From: Nocardia sp. NBC_01329
GTDB lineage: Bacteria > Actinomycetota > Actinomycetes > Mycobacteriales > Mycobacteriaceae
Length of the DNA: 64,000 bases
NCBI RefSeq assembly: GCF_035956715.1
Contig: NZ_CP108381.1
Span: 4,744,001 to 4,808,000, forward strand
Direction: 5' to 3'
The notes beneath the pieces were generated by a model. The model worked only from the letters and a program-made list of their open reading frames with translations. It made no database searches and had not been told where the DNA came from. Below are positions 44,155-52,512 of the stretch, in pieces. A program made the position numbers and the translations under genes. The number at the start of each line of letters is the position of its first letter. Within the stretch, counting starts at the first letter, position 1.

Positions 44155-44502
44155 ATGAGCGCGGAGATGGACGCCCTGGTCGCCGGCGCCACCCGGAAAC
44201 TGGAAGCGCTGGAGGCGGCGCTGTACGGACTCAAACAGGTCCGGGGCCGCTTCGGCACCGAGGACGGGATGGTCACCGCCGAGGTCGACAGCGACGGTGC
44301 ACTGGTGAATCTGCAGCTCACCGAGGCCGTGACCACGCTCCCTCCCGCCGAAGCGGCACAGCTCATCATCTGGGCGTGCCGGCAGGCCGCCGAGGACGCG
44401 GGCGGCCGACGCTCGGAGATCGTTGCCACACTGAACGAATCGTTCGCGCCGGCACCGGTAGCAGTGGTCGAACCGACCGGAACCCGGCCCGCCGACGCCT
44501 GA
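44155..44502 (+). CDS. YbaB/EbfC family protein
   Basis: The 115-residue protein has the YbaB pattern: an N-terminal helix (MDALVAGATRKLEALEAALYGLKQVRG), a beta hairpin (GMVTAEVDSDGALVNLQL) and a C-terminal helix (PPAEAAQLIIWACRQAAEDAG). YbaB proteins are dimers that bind DNA or act as adaptors. Its place at the end of a type VII cassette suggests an accessory role such as chaperoning. The gene is preceded by AGGAGGC. Confidence 0.8.
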   Translation: MSAEMDALVAGATRKLEALEAALYGLKQVRGRFGTEDGMVTAEVDSDGALVNLQLTEAVTTLPPAEAAQLIIWACRQAAEDAGGRRSEIVATLNESFAPAPVAVVEPTGTRPADA

Positions 44503-44666
44503 CGAGACAGGCTCCCGGATGCACCTCCGCACATATCGCGGACCGCGAAGTGGGTGTACTTTCGCCACCGCCACGGCCTGCACGGATTGCGTATCGCCGC
44601 CTGCACCGGGGCCGGGTACGAACCAGGGGTGGGCTCCGCCCTGCCGGACCTATTAGGCTTCGGCGT

Positions 44667-45920
44667 ATGGCTTCTGGAGACATCGTCCCGATCGAGCTCG
44701 GTTTGACCGACGGCGATCTTGTCACCCTGTGGGCACCGCGCTGGCGTGACGGTGACGACGAGTGGGAGGCGTTCCTAGGGCACGAGGATGCCCTCTACGG
44801 CTTCGAGTCCGTGGCCGAACTAGCGGCCTTCATCCGAACCGACTCCGATAACGACCTGGTCGATCATCCGGCGTGGAAGGTGGTCGCGGGTCTCTCGGCG
44901 GCCGAGTTCGAGCCCGACGACAACTACTCCTTCGACCTGGTCGGGGTGCCGGAACTGGCCGCCGGTGATCCCGATGTGGACACCGTCGCCGAGTTGGAGG
45001 ACACCTTGGCCATGGTGCGCAATATCGGCGAGGTCTGCGAACTCGATACAGTCACCAAATTCTTCGGTTCGCATCCGTCGCTCGGGGCGCTGGCCGGGGG
45101 CACCCATATGTTCGCGGGGCGCGAAGGCCAGGAGCTGTGGGATCGGATCGGTGCCGCGGTGGCCAAGAGCTGGGACGATGTACTCGATGCCATCGATTCG
45201 GTGGTCCGGGTGCCCGAGGTCGACGCCGAGGCGGTCGCCGTGGCCGAGGCCGAATTGCTGGCCGCCGAGGAGAACGAGGTCGATGCCGACGACGTGGCCG
45301 ACACCGACGACGACAGCGATTTCGAACCTGTCGATCTGGACGAGGACGACGGCGGGGACGACGACGCGGAACTCACGTTCTGGGAGGAAGTGGGCATCGA
45401 CCCCGTCAAGATCGTGACGACCGATACCGAATACTTCACCCTGCGGTGTTACCTCGACGACGAACCGATCTTCCTCGGCACCAAGAACTCTATTTCGGTG
45501 TTCGGCAGTGAGCGTGCGCTCGCGCGGTATCTCGCCGACGACCACGAGCACGATCTGTCCCGGATCAGCACGTACGCCGAAGTGCAGACCGCGGCCATCG
45601 ACGGATCGCTGGAGGTCGAGGTCACCGAGGAGAACGTCTACGTGCTGCCGGGCCTGGCCGACGACCTGGCCGAGGGACCGGAGTCCGTGGATACCGAGCA
45701 ACTGGACCTGGTTCTGGAGCTGTTCTCCGACGCCGCCGACTATGCCGGTGACGATGCGGTGGAGCAGGCTCTGGCCAAATCGACGCCGCTCGGCTGGTAC
45801 GTCTCCTACCTGCTCAATCCGGATCCGACCCGGATGGCGCCCAACCCGCCGTTCGACGCCGAATCACAGGCCTGGCGCGAGCTCGAACACAATTTCGAGT
45901 CCCGGCTCACTCCGCGCTGA
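44667..45920 (+). CDS. Acidic conserved hypothetical protein (417 aa)
   Basis: The protein is very acidic with a long Asp/Glu run in the middle (about 190-240: VDADDVADTDDDSDFEPVDL). It has two similar modules flanking that run: SVAELAAFIRTDSDNDLVDHPAWKVV early and SERALARYLADDHEHDLSRISTY late. Both end with sequences shared in Corynebacteriales. It corresponds in order to a conserved mycobacterial hypothetical next to upp. Function unknown. TAGGCT (44654-44659) ends 7 nt before the ATG and no Shine-Dalgarno is present, so the transcript is likely leaderless. Confidence 0.8.
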   Translation: MASGDIVPIELGLTDGDLVTLWAPRWRDGDDEWEAFLGHEDALYGFESVAELAAFIRTDSDNDLVDHPAWKVVAGLSAAEFEPDDNYSFDLVGVPELAAGDPDVDTVAELEDTLAMVRNIGEVCELDTVTKFFGSHPSLGALAGGTHMFAGREGQELWDRIGAAVAKSWDDVLDAIDSVVRVPEVDAEAVAVAEAELLAAEENEVDADDVADTDDDSDFEPVDLDEDDGGDDDAELTFWEEVGIDPVKIVTTDTEYFTLRCYLDDEPIFLGTKNSISVFGSERALARYLADDHEHDLSRISTYAEVQTAAIDGSLEVEVTEENVYVLPGLADDLAEGPESVDTEQLDLVLELFSDAADYAGDDAVEQALAKSTPLGWYVSYLLNPDPTRMAPNPPFDAESQAWRELEHNFESRLTPR

Positions 45921-46105
45921 GCCGGTATCCGTGCGCACTCAGGTCTCGATGTGGACACACGGCGTGACTTTCTGTCGATAAACCGGCATCGACTGGGCAC
46001 ACTGACTGGCCAGCGGCGTTCGTTTGCGTAGCCATCAGCCATTGCCCGGCTTGCCGGGTGCGGTGGCACGCCGCCGCACCAGGGCAGATGTACGAAGGAG
46101 GACCT

Positions 46106-46303
46106 ATGCCGACAGTGCGGATCGAGCTGGATCAGGACCTGTTGGTGGCCGCGGGGGCCATAATGGGCACGGCGACGAGCAAGGCGACCATTCACGAGGC
46201 CTTGCGCCGGATCGTGGTGCACGAGCGCCAGCTACGGCATTTCGAGCGGCTTGCCGCGTCGGCACTGAACCGTTCCCCGCAGCCCGCGGTGGTCGACGGC
46301 TGA
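46106..46303 (+). CDS. Orphan VapB-type antitoxin (65 aa)
   Basis: MPTVRIELDQDLLVAAGAIMGTATSKATIHEALRRIVVHERQLRHFERL follows the VapB/DUF2191 pattern: a beta strand, then a helix-turn-helix with HEALRRIV, and a C-terminal His/Arg-rich toxin-binding arm. No VapC follows; the next gene is radC, 101 bp away. A strong AAGGAGG lies 6 nt before the ATG. It is a remnant or stand-alone regulator. Confidence 0.75.
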   Translation: MPTVRIELDQDLLVAAGAIMGTATSKATIHEALRRIVVHERQLRHFERLAASALNRSPQPAVVDG

Positions 46304-46404
46304 GCCGCCCGGCTCCCCACCGCAGCTCATCGCCCGGCCGCACCCGCCGAAACTGTCGGTATCGGCTGGCATGATCCGGACGCACGGACTCTGGAGGGGG
46401 ATTC

Positions 46405-47088
46405 ATGCCGGTACCGATCGCCGATCTGCCCATAGCGCAGCGACCGCGCGAACGTCTGTGCGCGCTCGGCCCGCAGGCGTTGAACGACGGCGAACTGCTC
46501 GCGCTGCTGCTCGGCCAGGGCCGCCGCGGGGAGAGCGCCGTCGAACTCGCCCTCGCACTGCTCACCGAGTTCGGCGGAGCGGGCGGGCTGGCCTCCGCAC
46601 GCCCGGAGGAACTGCTGCGCCGACCGGGAGTAGGGATGGCCAAGGCCGCGGCGATCACCGCCGCGTTCCAGCTCGCCGCCCGAGCGCGCGCCGGCACCCA
46701 GGCCCCGACGCCCCTGCTGCGGGCCGGCGATGTGGCTCGGGAAGCCGCACCGCTGTTCGCGGGAGCCCGGGTGGAGCGGCTCCTGGTGCTGATCTGCGAT
46801 GCGCGCAACCGGCCACGACAGCGGATCTTCGTCGCCGAGGGCGCCATCGATGAGGTTGCGGTACCGGTCCGCGAGATCCTGAACACAGTCCTGCGCCACG
46901 ACGGCCGCGCCTTCGCGGTGGCACACAATCACCCGTCCGGGGACCCGACACCCAGCCCGGACGACCGCCGTGCCAGCACGCTGCTCGCCGCGGCGGCACA
47001 GACCGTGGGTCTGCGGTTCCTGGACCACGTGGTGCTCGCCGGCGAGGACTGGCGGCGCGCTGCCCCGTTCGACGATGTTTTCCCGTGA
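46405..47088 (+). CDS. radC: RadC-family JAB/MPN domain protein
   Basis: The 227-residue protein has an N-terminal helix-hairpin-helix region (LARPEELLRRPGVGMAKAAAITAAFQLAAR, read from the translation as RPEELLRRPG) and a C-terminal JAB domain. The JAMM metal site is HNHPSGDPTPSPDD with upstream Glu in VAVPVREILN. The family is conserved but its role is unclear; it was originally named as a DNA repair gene and later questioned. SD GGAGGGGG precedes the ATG. Convergent with the metal transporter operon. Confidence 0.9.
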   Translation: MPVPIADLPIAQRPRERLCALGPQALNDGELLALLLGQGRRGESAVELALALLTEFGGAGGLASARPEELLRRPGVGMAKAAAITAAFQLAARARAGTQAPTPLLRAGDVAREAAPLFAGARVERLLVLICDARNRPRQRIFVAEGAIDEVAVPVREILNTVLRHDGRAFAVAHNHPSGDPTPSPDDRRASTLLAAAAQTVGLRFLDHVVLAGEDWRRAAPFDDVFP

Positions 47089-47155
47089 GTCCGCCGTTTC
47101 GCCGGCTCGGCACCGGCTGTGGTTTCGCGGGTGTGTCGAAACGATCGGCCGGAGC

Positions 47156-48073
47156 TCAGGAGCCCGGTTCGACAGCAGCGGCGACCGGCGTTTTTCCGGC
47201 TGCGCCGCGGGCCCGGCGGCGACCGGCGGCCAGCCGGGAGCCGATCAGCCCCTGCCGCGGCGCGAACAGGTAGACCACGGTGAACGCCACCCCTTGGGCC
47301 AGCACGATGGTGGCGCCGGACGCGGTATCGGCGTAGTAGCTCACGTACAGGCCGGTGACCGCGCAGATCGCCGAGAGTGCCGGAGCGATCACCAGCATCC
47401 GCCCGAACCGGTCGGTGAGCAGATAGGCGGTCGCGCCGGGAATGATCAGCATCGCCACCACGAGGATCACACCGACCGCCTGCAGGGCGACCACCGAGGT
47501 CAGTGCGAGCAGGCCGAGCAGGGTCGCGCCCAGCACTCGCGGGTTCAGGCCGAGCGCGTACGCGTGGGTGGGGTCGAAGGCGTACAGGGTGAAGTCGCGG
47601 CGTTTGAGGACGAGCGCGGCGAAGACGAAGGCGGCCAGCCCGGCGATCTGGGCCAGTTCCTCTGTGCTCACGCCCAGCAGATTGCCGAAGATGATGTGGT
47701 TGAGATCGGTATTGCTGGGCGTCACCGAGACCAGTACCAGCCCGAAGGCGAAGAGTGTGGTGAACACGATGCCGATGGCCGCGTCCTCTTTCACCCGGCT
47801 GGTATCGCGGACCAGCCCGATCAGCCCGACCGCCAGGAACCCGAAGATCACCGCGCCGACGGCGAACGGCACCCCCGCGATATAGGCGAGCACCACTCCC
47901 GGCAGCACCGCGTGCGATACCGCGTCTCCCATCAACGACCAGCCCACCAGCACCAGCCAGCAGGACAGCAGACCGCAGACGAGCGCCGCGACCACGCTGG
48001 CGGTGAGTGCGCGCACCATGAACGCATAACGCATCGGTTCGAGAAAGAATTCGAGCAGGTCCATCACACTCAC
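47156..48073 (-). CDS. Metal ABC transporter permease (Zn/Mn family)
   Basis: The 305-residue protein has eight to nine membrane segments. It contains the family features LVGWSLMGDAVSHAVLPGVVLAY, KRRDFTLYAFDPTHAYALGLN and GVILVVAMLIIPGATAYLLTDR. It moves Zn2+ or Mn2+ through the membrane in an ABC importer. Its ATG overlaps the stop of the upstream ATPase gene by 4 bp, so the three genes are a tight operon (binding protein, ATPase, permease). Confidence 0.93.
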   Translation of the reverse strand: MSVMDLLEFFLEPMRYAFMVRALTASVVAALVCGLLSCWLVLVGWSLMGDAVSHAVLPGVVLAYIAGVPFAVGAVIFGFLAVGLIGLVRDTSRVKEDAAIGIVFTTLFAFGLVLVSVTPSNTDLNHIIFGNLLGVSTEELAQIAGLAAFVFAALVLKRRDFTLYAFDPTHAYALGLNPRVLGATLLGLLALTSVVALQAVGVILVVAMLIIPGATAYLLTDRFGRMLVIAPALSAICAVTGLYVSYYADTASGATIVLAQGVAFTVVYLFAPRQGLIGSRLAAGRRRARGAAGKTPVAAAVEPGS

Positions 48074-48804
48074 CGCTGCCCGATGACGTCGAGGCCGAAG
48101 GCGAGGGCGAGGTTTTCCGGTCGCAGCGCTTCCGCCGGAGCGCCGTGCACGAGCACACGCCGCATCAGCAGCACGGCTTCGTCTGCCAGCCCGGGCAGGG
48201 CATGTAGGTCGTGCGTCGAAATCAGCACGGTCGCCCCGTCGGCGGCCAGTTCCTTCAGCAGGCCGGTGATCGTCGCCTCGGACCTCTTGTCCACCCCGGC
48301 GAACGGTTCGTCGAGCAACAGAATCCGGGCGCCCTGCGCGATACCCCGGGCCACGAAGGCGCGTTTGCGCTGACCACCGGAGAGCTGACCGATCTGGCGA
48401 CCGGCCAGATCGGTCAATTCGACCCGTTCCAGCGCTTCGTCCACGGCGGCGCGGTCGGCCCGGCTCGCCCGCCTGGTGAATCCCATCCGTCCGTAACGCC
48501 CGGTGGTCACGACATCGCGTACCGACAGCGGAAACGACCAGTCCACGGCCTCGTTCTGCGGTACATATCCGAGGACACCTGCCCGCCGGGCCGCCACCGG
48601 TTCGGCACCACCGATCCGAACCGTTCCGAGATCGGGGGTGATCATCCCCATGAGAGTTTTGAACAGAGTCGATTTCCCGGACCCGTTCATTCCGATGAGC
48701 GCACAGATCCGGCCGGCGTCCACGGTCAGCCGGACCTCGTCCAGTGCCTGGACTTCGCCGTAGTAGACGGTGACGCCGTCGACGTCGATCGCGGGGACTG
48801 TCAT
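48070..48804 (-). CDS. Metal ABC transporter ATP-binding protein
   Basis: The 244-residue ATPase has Walker A (ALIGMNGSGKSTLFKTL), Q-loop (YVPQNEAVDW), signature (GQLSGGQRKRAFVARG), Walker B (ILLLDEPFAGVD) and the H-loop (LISTHDLHAL). It powers the metal importer with the adjacent permease and lipoprotein. Its start overlaps the lipoprotein stop by 4 bp (ATGA arrangement). Confidence 0.95.
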   Translation of the reverse strand: MTVPAIDVDGVTVYYGEVQALDEVRLTVDAGRICALIGMNGSGKSTLFKTLMGMITPDLGTVRIGGAEPVAARRAGVLGYVPQNEAVDWSFPLSVRDVVTTGRYGRMGFTRRASRADRAAVDEALERVELTDLAGRQIGQLSGGQRKRAFVARGIAQGARILLLDEPFAGVDKRSEATITGLLKELAADGATVLISTHDLHALPGLADEAVLLMRRVLVHGAPAEALRPENLALAFGLDVIGQR

Positions 48805-49718
48805 GACCTGCTCCCGGTGAGTGCTGCGGCTATGGTCTCGGCGTCGTGCCGGATCAGGTCCAGATAGGTCGGTACCGGCCCGTCGGCGGCCGATAGCGAA
48901 TCCACGTAGAGCACCCCGCCCAGCCGTGCGCCGGTGGCTTCCACGACTCGGCGCATCGGGGCATCGGAAACCGTGGATTCGCAGAACACCGCCGGGACCT
49001 CGTGGTCACGGACGTATTCGATGACCCTGGTGATCTGCTGCGGGGTGGCCTGCTGTTCGGCGTTGACCGGCCAGATGTAGTACTCCGAGAGTCCGGCGTC
49101 GCGGGCGAGGTAGGAGAAGGCGCCTTCGCAGGTCACCAGGGCCCGCTGGCGGCGGGGCAGGTTCGCGAGGTCGGCGACGAGTTCGTCGTGGACCTGCTGC
49201 AACTGTTGTTTGTAGGTTTCCCCGTTGGCCCGGAAGGCTGCCGCGTGTTCGGGGACGAGCCGGGAGAAGGCGGCGACGATATTGTCCACATAGGTCCGCA
49301 CGTTCAGCGGCGACATCCAGGCGTGCGGATTGGGTTTTCCGGCGTAGGCGTCGGAGGTGATCGGTACCGACGCGACCCCCTCGCTCACGGTGACGTGCTC
49401 GGCGTCGAGATCGGCCACGAACTGCCCGAACCAGGCCTCCAGGTTCATCCCGTTGTCGAGGATGAGGTCGGCTTTGGCGGCGCGTTTGATATCGCCCGGC
49501 GTGGGTTCGTAGCCGTGGATCTCGGCACCGGGCTTGGTGAGCGACTGGACTTCGAGGTATTCGCCCGCGACGTTCGAGGCGATATCGGCCAGCACGGTGA
49601 AGGTGGTGGCGACGACCGGTGCACCGGTGCGCGGTAGGTGGAACGTATCGCAGGCGGTGAGTACGACGGCGAGGCCGCAGGCCGCGAGCGCAGCGGCGAT
49701 CCGGGGAAACACTCGCAT
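48801..49718 (-). CDS. Metal ABC transporter substrate-binding lipoprotein
   Basis: The 305-residue protein has a lipobox (AVVLTAC, Cys23) after a hydrophobic signal. The cluster A-I fold is shown by TTFTVLADIASNVAGEYLEV, IHGYEPTPGDIKRAAKADLILDNGMNLE, NPHAWMSPLN and FCESTVSDAPMRRV. His residues in HGYEP and PHAWMSP are likely metal ligands; whether Zn or Mn is bound cannot be decided. It is anchored outside the membrane and feeds the permease. The ATG at 49718 has no strong SD, but the lipobox supports it. Confidence 0.92.
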   Translation of the reverse strand: MRVFPRIAAALAACGLAVVLTACDTFHLPRTGAPVVATTFTVLADIASNVAGEYLEVQSLTKPGAEIHGYEPTPGDIKRAAKADLILDNGMNLEAWFGQFVADLDAEHVTVSEGVASVPITSDAYAGKPNPHAWMSPLNVRTYVDNIVAAFSRLVPEHAAAFRANGETYKQQLQQVHDELVADLANLPRRQRALVTCEGAFSYLARDAGLSEYYIWPVNAEQQATPQQITRVIEYVRDHEVPAVFCESTVSDAPMRRVVEATGARLGGVLYVDSLSAADGPVPTYLDLIRHDAETIAAALTGSRS

Positions 49719-49743
49719 TCCGAACCACCGCCTTCCAGTCAGA

Positions 49744-49772
49744 ATGGTAAGTTCGGGTACCCGAATTATCAA
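49744..49772 (-). promoter_or_regulatory. Metal-transporter promoter with palindromic operator in the spacer
   Basis: On the minus strand TTGATA (49767-49772) and TACCAT (49744-49749) are spaced by exactly 17 bp. The spacer contains the perfect 14-bp palindrome TTCGGGTACCCGAA (49752-49765). This is ideal for repression by a dimeric metalloregulator (MntR/Zur-like). I do not match it to a named consensus. Confidence 0.7.
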
Positions 49773-49806
49773 GTTCGTGTGACGGAATACAAATGGCCGG
49801 AGATGC

Positions 49807-49841
49807 AGAACCGCTCCCGTGCCGGGCACGAGAGCGGTTCT
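49807..49841 (-). terminator. Terminator-like hairpin after sdhB
   Basis: AGAACCGCTC (49807-49816) pairs with GAGCGGTTCT (49832-49841), and CGTGC/GCACG extends the stem inside. It begins 16 nt after the sdhB stop on the minus strand. It has no U tract. It also separates the sdh operon from the metal-transporter promoter. Confidence 0.6.
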
Positions 49842-49857
49842 GTCGGCGGGGTCGAGC

Positions 49858-50637
49858 TCAGCGCGCGAACAGCAGCGCCCGCTTGACCTCTTGGATGGCC
49901 TTGGTGACCTCGATACCACGCGGGCAGGCATCCGTGCAGTTGAAGGTGGTGCGGCAGCGCCACACACCGTCGACCTCGTTGAGGATGTCCAGGCGCTCTC
50001 GGGCTGCCTCGTCACGGCTGTCGAAGATGAAGCGGTGCGCGTTCACGATCGCGGCCGGACCGAAGTAGCTGCCGTCGGTCCAGTACACCGGGCACGAGGT
50101 GGTGCAGCAGGCGCACAGGATGCACTTGGTGGTGTCGTCGAAGCGGGCCCGGTCGGCCTGGCTCTGGATCCGCTCGTAGGTCGGCTCGTTGCCGGAGGTG
50201 ATCAGGTACGGCTTCACCGCCCGGAACGCGTCGAAGAACGGTTCCATATCCACGACCAGGTCCTTCTCGACCGGCAAACCGCGGATGGGTTCGACGGTGA
50301 TGGTGACCGGCTTACCGTTCTTCGGCAGCATGTCCTTCATCAGGACCTTGCAGGCCAGCCGGTTCACCCCGTTGATCCGCATCGCGTCGGACCCGCACAC
50401 ACCGTGGGCGCAGGAGCGACGGAAGGTGAGAGTGCCGTCCAGGTAGGACTTGATGTAGATGAGGAGGTTCAGGAACCGGTCCGTCGACAGGGCCGGCACC
50501 TGGAACGACTCCCAGCGCTGTCCCTGACCGTCCTCCGGGTTGAACCGCGCCACCTTGACGGTGATCATGGTCGAACCCTCGGGGACCGGCGCCGGGCTAG
50601 CGGCCGGAGCTGCGGGATTCTCGGCTACAGCGGTCAT
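49858..50637 (-). CDS. sdhB: Succinate dehydrogenase iron-sulfur subunit SdhB
   Basis: The 259-residue protein has the [2Fe-2S] ligands (CAHGVCGSDAMRINGVNRLAC), and the C-terminal [4Fe-4S]/[3Fe-4S] ligands (CILCACCTTSCP and CRTTFNCTDACPRGI). It carries electrons from SdhA to the membrane subunits. An Ala/Pro-rich N-terminus (about 1-22) precedes the core. The ATG overlaps the sdhA stop (TGATG), which indicates translational coupling. Confidence 0.96.
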   Translation of the reverse strand: MTAVAENPAAPAASPAPVPEGSTMITVKVARFNPEDGQGQRWESFQVPALSTDRFLNLLIYIKSYLDGTLTFRRSCAHGVCGSDAMRINGVNRLACKVLMKDMLPKNGKPVTITVEPIRGLPVEKDLVVDMEPFFDAFRAVKPYLITSGNEPTYERIQSQADRARFDDTTKCILCACCTTSCPVYWTDGSYFGPAAIVNAHRFIFDSRDEAARERLDILNEVDGVWRCRTTFNCTDACPRGIEVTKAIQEVKRALLFAR

Positions 50638-52496
50638 CAGTACTTACGCTCCATCGGCTCGTAACGGGTCTGCACCACCGGCTTGAAGTCGAGCCGGATA
50701 TCCGAGAGGAGATCCGCGCCTTCCTTGTACGCCATCGTGTGCCGCATGAAGTTCACGTCGTCGCGGTCCGGGTAGTCCTCGCGCGCGTGCCCGCCACGCG
50801 ATTCCTTGCGGTTGAGCGCACCGACCACCGTGACTTCGGCCAGCTCCAGCAGGAAGCCCAGCTCCAGGGCCTCGAGCAGATCACTGTTGTAGCGTTTGCC
50901 CTTGTCCTGCACCGTGATCCGGGCGTAGCGCTCCTTGAGCGCGTGGATATCGGTGAGGGCCTGCTTGAGAGTGTCCTCGGTGCGGAACACCGAGGCGTTG
51001 TTGTCCATCGACCGCTGCAGTTCGGTGCGGATATCGGCGACCCGCTCGTTGCCGTGGTCGGACAGGATCAGCGACAGCCACTCCTGCACCATCTGCGACG
51101 GGTTCTCCGGCATCTCGACGAACTCGGCGCGGTGGGCGTATTCCGCGGCGGCGATACCGGCGCGGCGGCCGAATACGTTGATATCGAGCAGCGAGTTGGT
51201 GCCGAGCCGGTTCGCGCCGTGCACCGAGACGCAGGCGCATTCACCGGCGGCGTACAGGCCGGGAACGATATCGGTGTTGTTCTTCAGCACCTCGCCCTCG
51301 ATGCGGGTGGGGATTCCGCCCATCACGTAGTGGCAGGTGGGGAATACCGGCACCAGTTCCTTGACCGGGTCCACACCGAGATAGGTGCGGGCGAACTCGG
51401 TGATATCGGGCAGTTTCTCCTCGAGCACGTCCTCGCCGAGGTGGGTCACGTCGATGTAGACGTAATCCTTGTTCGGTCCGGCGCCACGACCCTCGAGCAC
51501 CTCGAGCACCATCGAACGGGCGACGATATCGCGCGGCGCGAGGTCCTTGATGGTGGGCGCGTAGCGCTCCATGAACCGCTCGCCGTCGGCGTTGCGCAGG
51601 ATGCCGCCCTCACCGCGGACGGCTTCGGAGATGAGGATGCCCAGACCGGCCAGGCCCGTCGGATGGAACTGGTGGAATTCCATATCCTCGAGCGGCAGGC
51701 CCTTGCGGAACACGATCGCCATACCGTCGCCGGTGAGCGTATGCGCGTTGGAGGTGGTCTTGTACATCCGGCCCGAACCGCCGGTCGCGAAGACGATCGA
51801 CTTGGCGTGGAAGACGTGCAGTTCACCGGTGGCCAGCTCGTAGGCGACCACACCGGTGGCGACCTGGCCGCGATCGGTATCGGTCAGGACCAGGTCCAGC
51901 ACATAGAACTCGTTGTAGAACTCGACGTCGTGTTTGACGCAGTTCTGGTACAGCGTCTGCAGGATCATGTGACCGGTGCGGTCGGCGGCGTAACAGGCGC
52001 GCCGAACCGGGGCCTTACCGTGGTCCCGGGTGTGCCCGCCGAACCGTCGCTGGTCGATCTTGCCCTCGGGCGTCCGGTTGAACGGCAGACCCATCTTCTC
52101 GAGGTCCAGCACCGCGTCGATGGCCTCCTTGGCCATGATCTCCGCCGCATCCTGGTCGACCAGGTAGTCACCACCCTTGACCGTGTCGAAGGTGTGCCAC
52201 TCCCAGTTGTCCTCTTCGACGTTGGCCAGGGCCGCGCACATACCGCCCTGCGCCGCGCCGGTGTGGCTGCGGGTGGGGTACAGCTTGGTCAGCACCGCGG
52301 TCCGGGCCCGGGGACCGGCCTCGATAGCCGCGCGCATACCCGCGCCACCGGCACCGACGATCACGACGTCGTACCGGTGCTCCTGAACAGGGCGGGATTC
52401 AACGGAACCGCTGCTTCGTTCGCCGCTCTCACCAGCGGTGTCGATACTTTCGCTGCGCTCACCAGCGGTGTCGATTCTTTCGCTGCGCTCACTCAT
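50637..52496 (-). CDS. sdhA: Succinate dehydrogenase flavoprotein SdhA with repeat-derived N-terminus
   Basis: The 619-residue protein has the FAD motif (YDVVIVGAGGAGMRAAIEAG), the FAD-linking His region (TRSHTGAAQGG), HTGRRFGGH-type substrate residues (RRFGGHTRDHG), and FHPTGLAGLGILISEAVRGEGG. It oxidises succinate to fumarate in the TCA cycle. About 38 extra residues precede QEHRYDVVIVG; they contain 10-residue repeats (ERSERIDTAG, ERSESIDTAG) that are not in other SdhA proteins I recall. No other in-frame ATG/GTG is available before the FAD motif, so the extension must be translated. SD is weak; coupling to sdhD (16 bp upstream) is likely. Confidence 0.95.
   Translation of the reverse strand: MSERSERIDTAGERSESIDTAGESGERSSGSVESRPVQEHRYDVVIVGAGGAGMRAAIEAGPRARTAVLTKLYPTRSHTGAAQGGMCAALANVEEDNWEWHTFDTVKGGDYLVDQDAAEIMAKEAIDAVLDLEKMGLPFNRTPEGKIDQRRFGGHTRDHGKAPVRRACYAADRTGHMILQTLYQNCVKHDVEFYNEFYVLDLVLTDTDRGQVATGVVAYELATGELHVFHAKSIVFATGGSGRMYKTTSNAHTLTGDGMAIVFRKGLPLEDMEFHQFHPTGLAGLGILISEAVRGEGGILRNADGERFMERYAPTIKDLAPRDIVARSMVLEVLEGRGAGPNKDYVYIDVTHLGEDVLEEKLPDITEFARTYLGVDPVKELVPVFPTCHYVMGGIPTRIEGEVLKNNTDIVPGLYAAGECACVSVHGANRLGTNSLLDINVFGRRAGIAAAEYAHRAEFVEMPENPSQMVQEWLSLILSDHGNERVADIRTELQRSMDNNASVFRTEDTLKQALTDIHALKERYARITVQDKGKRYNSDLLEALELGFLLELAEVTVVGALNRKESRGGHAREDYPDRDDVNFMRHTMAYKEGADLLSDIRLDFKPVVQTRYEPMERKY
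52401..52490 (-). repeat. 30-bp coding tandem repeat at the start of sdhA
   Basis: Codons 3-32 consist of two near-identical 30-bp units (ERSERIDTAG and ERSESIDTAG) and a third degenerate unit (ESGERSSGSV). Only two codons differ between the first two. The Arg/Ser/Glu core (GAGCGxAGCGA type) resembles the GAGCGACGGAGCGAGG arrays in intergenic repeats near 33.5 kb. Confidence 0.7.
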
Positions 52497-52512
52497 GCGA
52501 GGGGGCCCGTTC

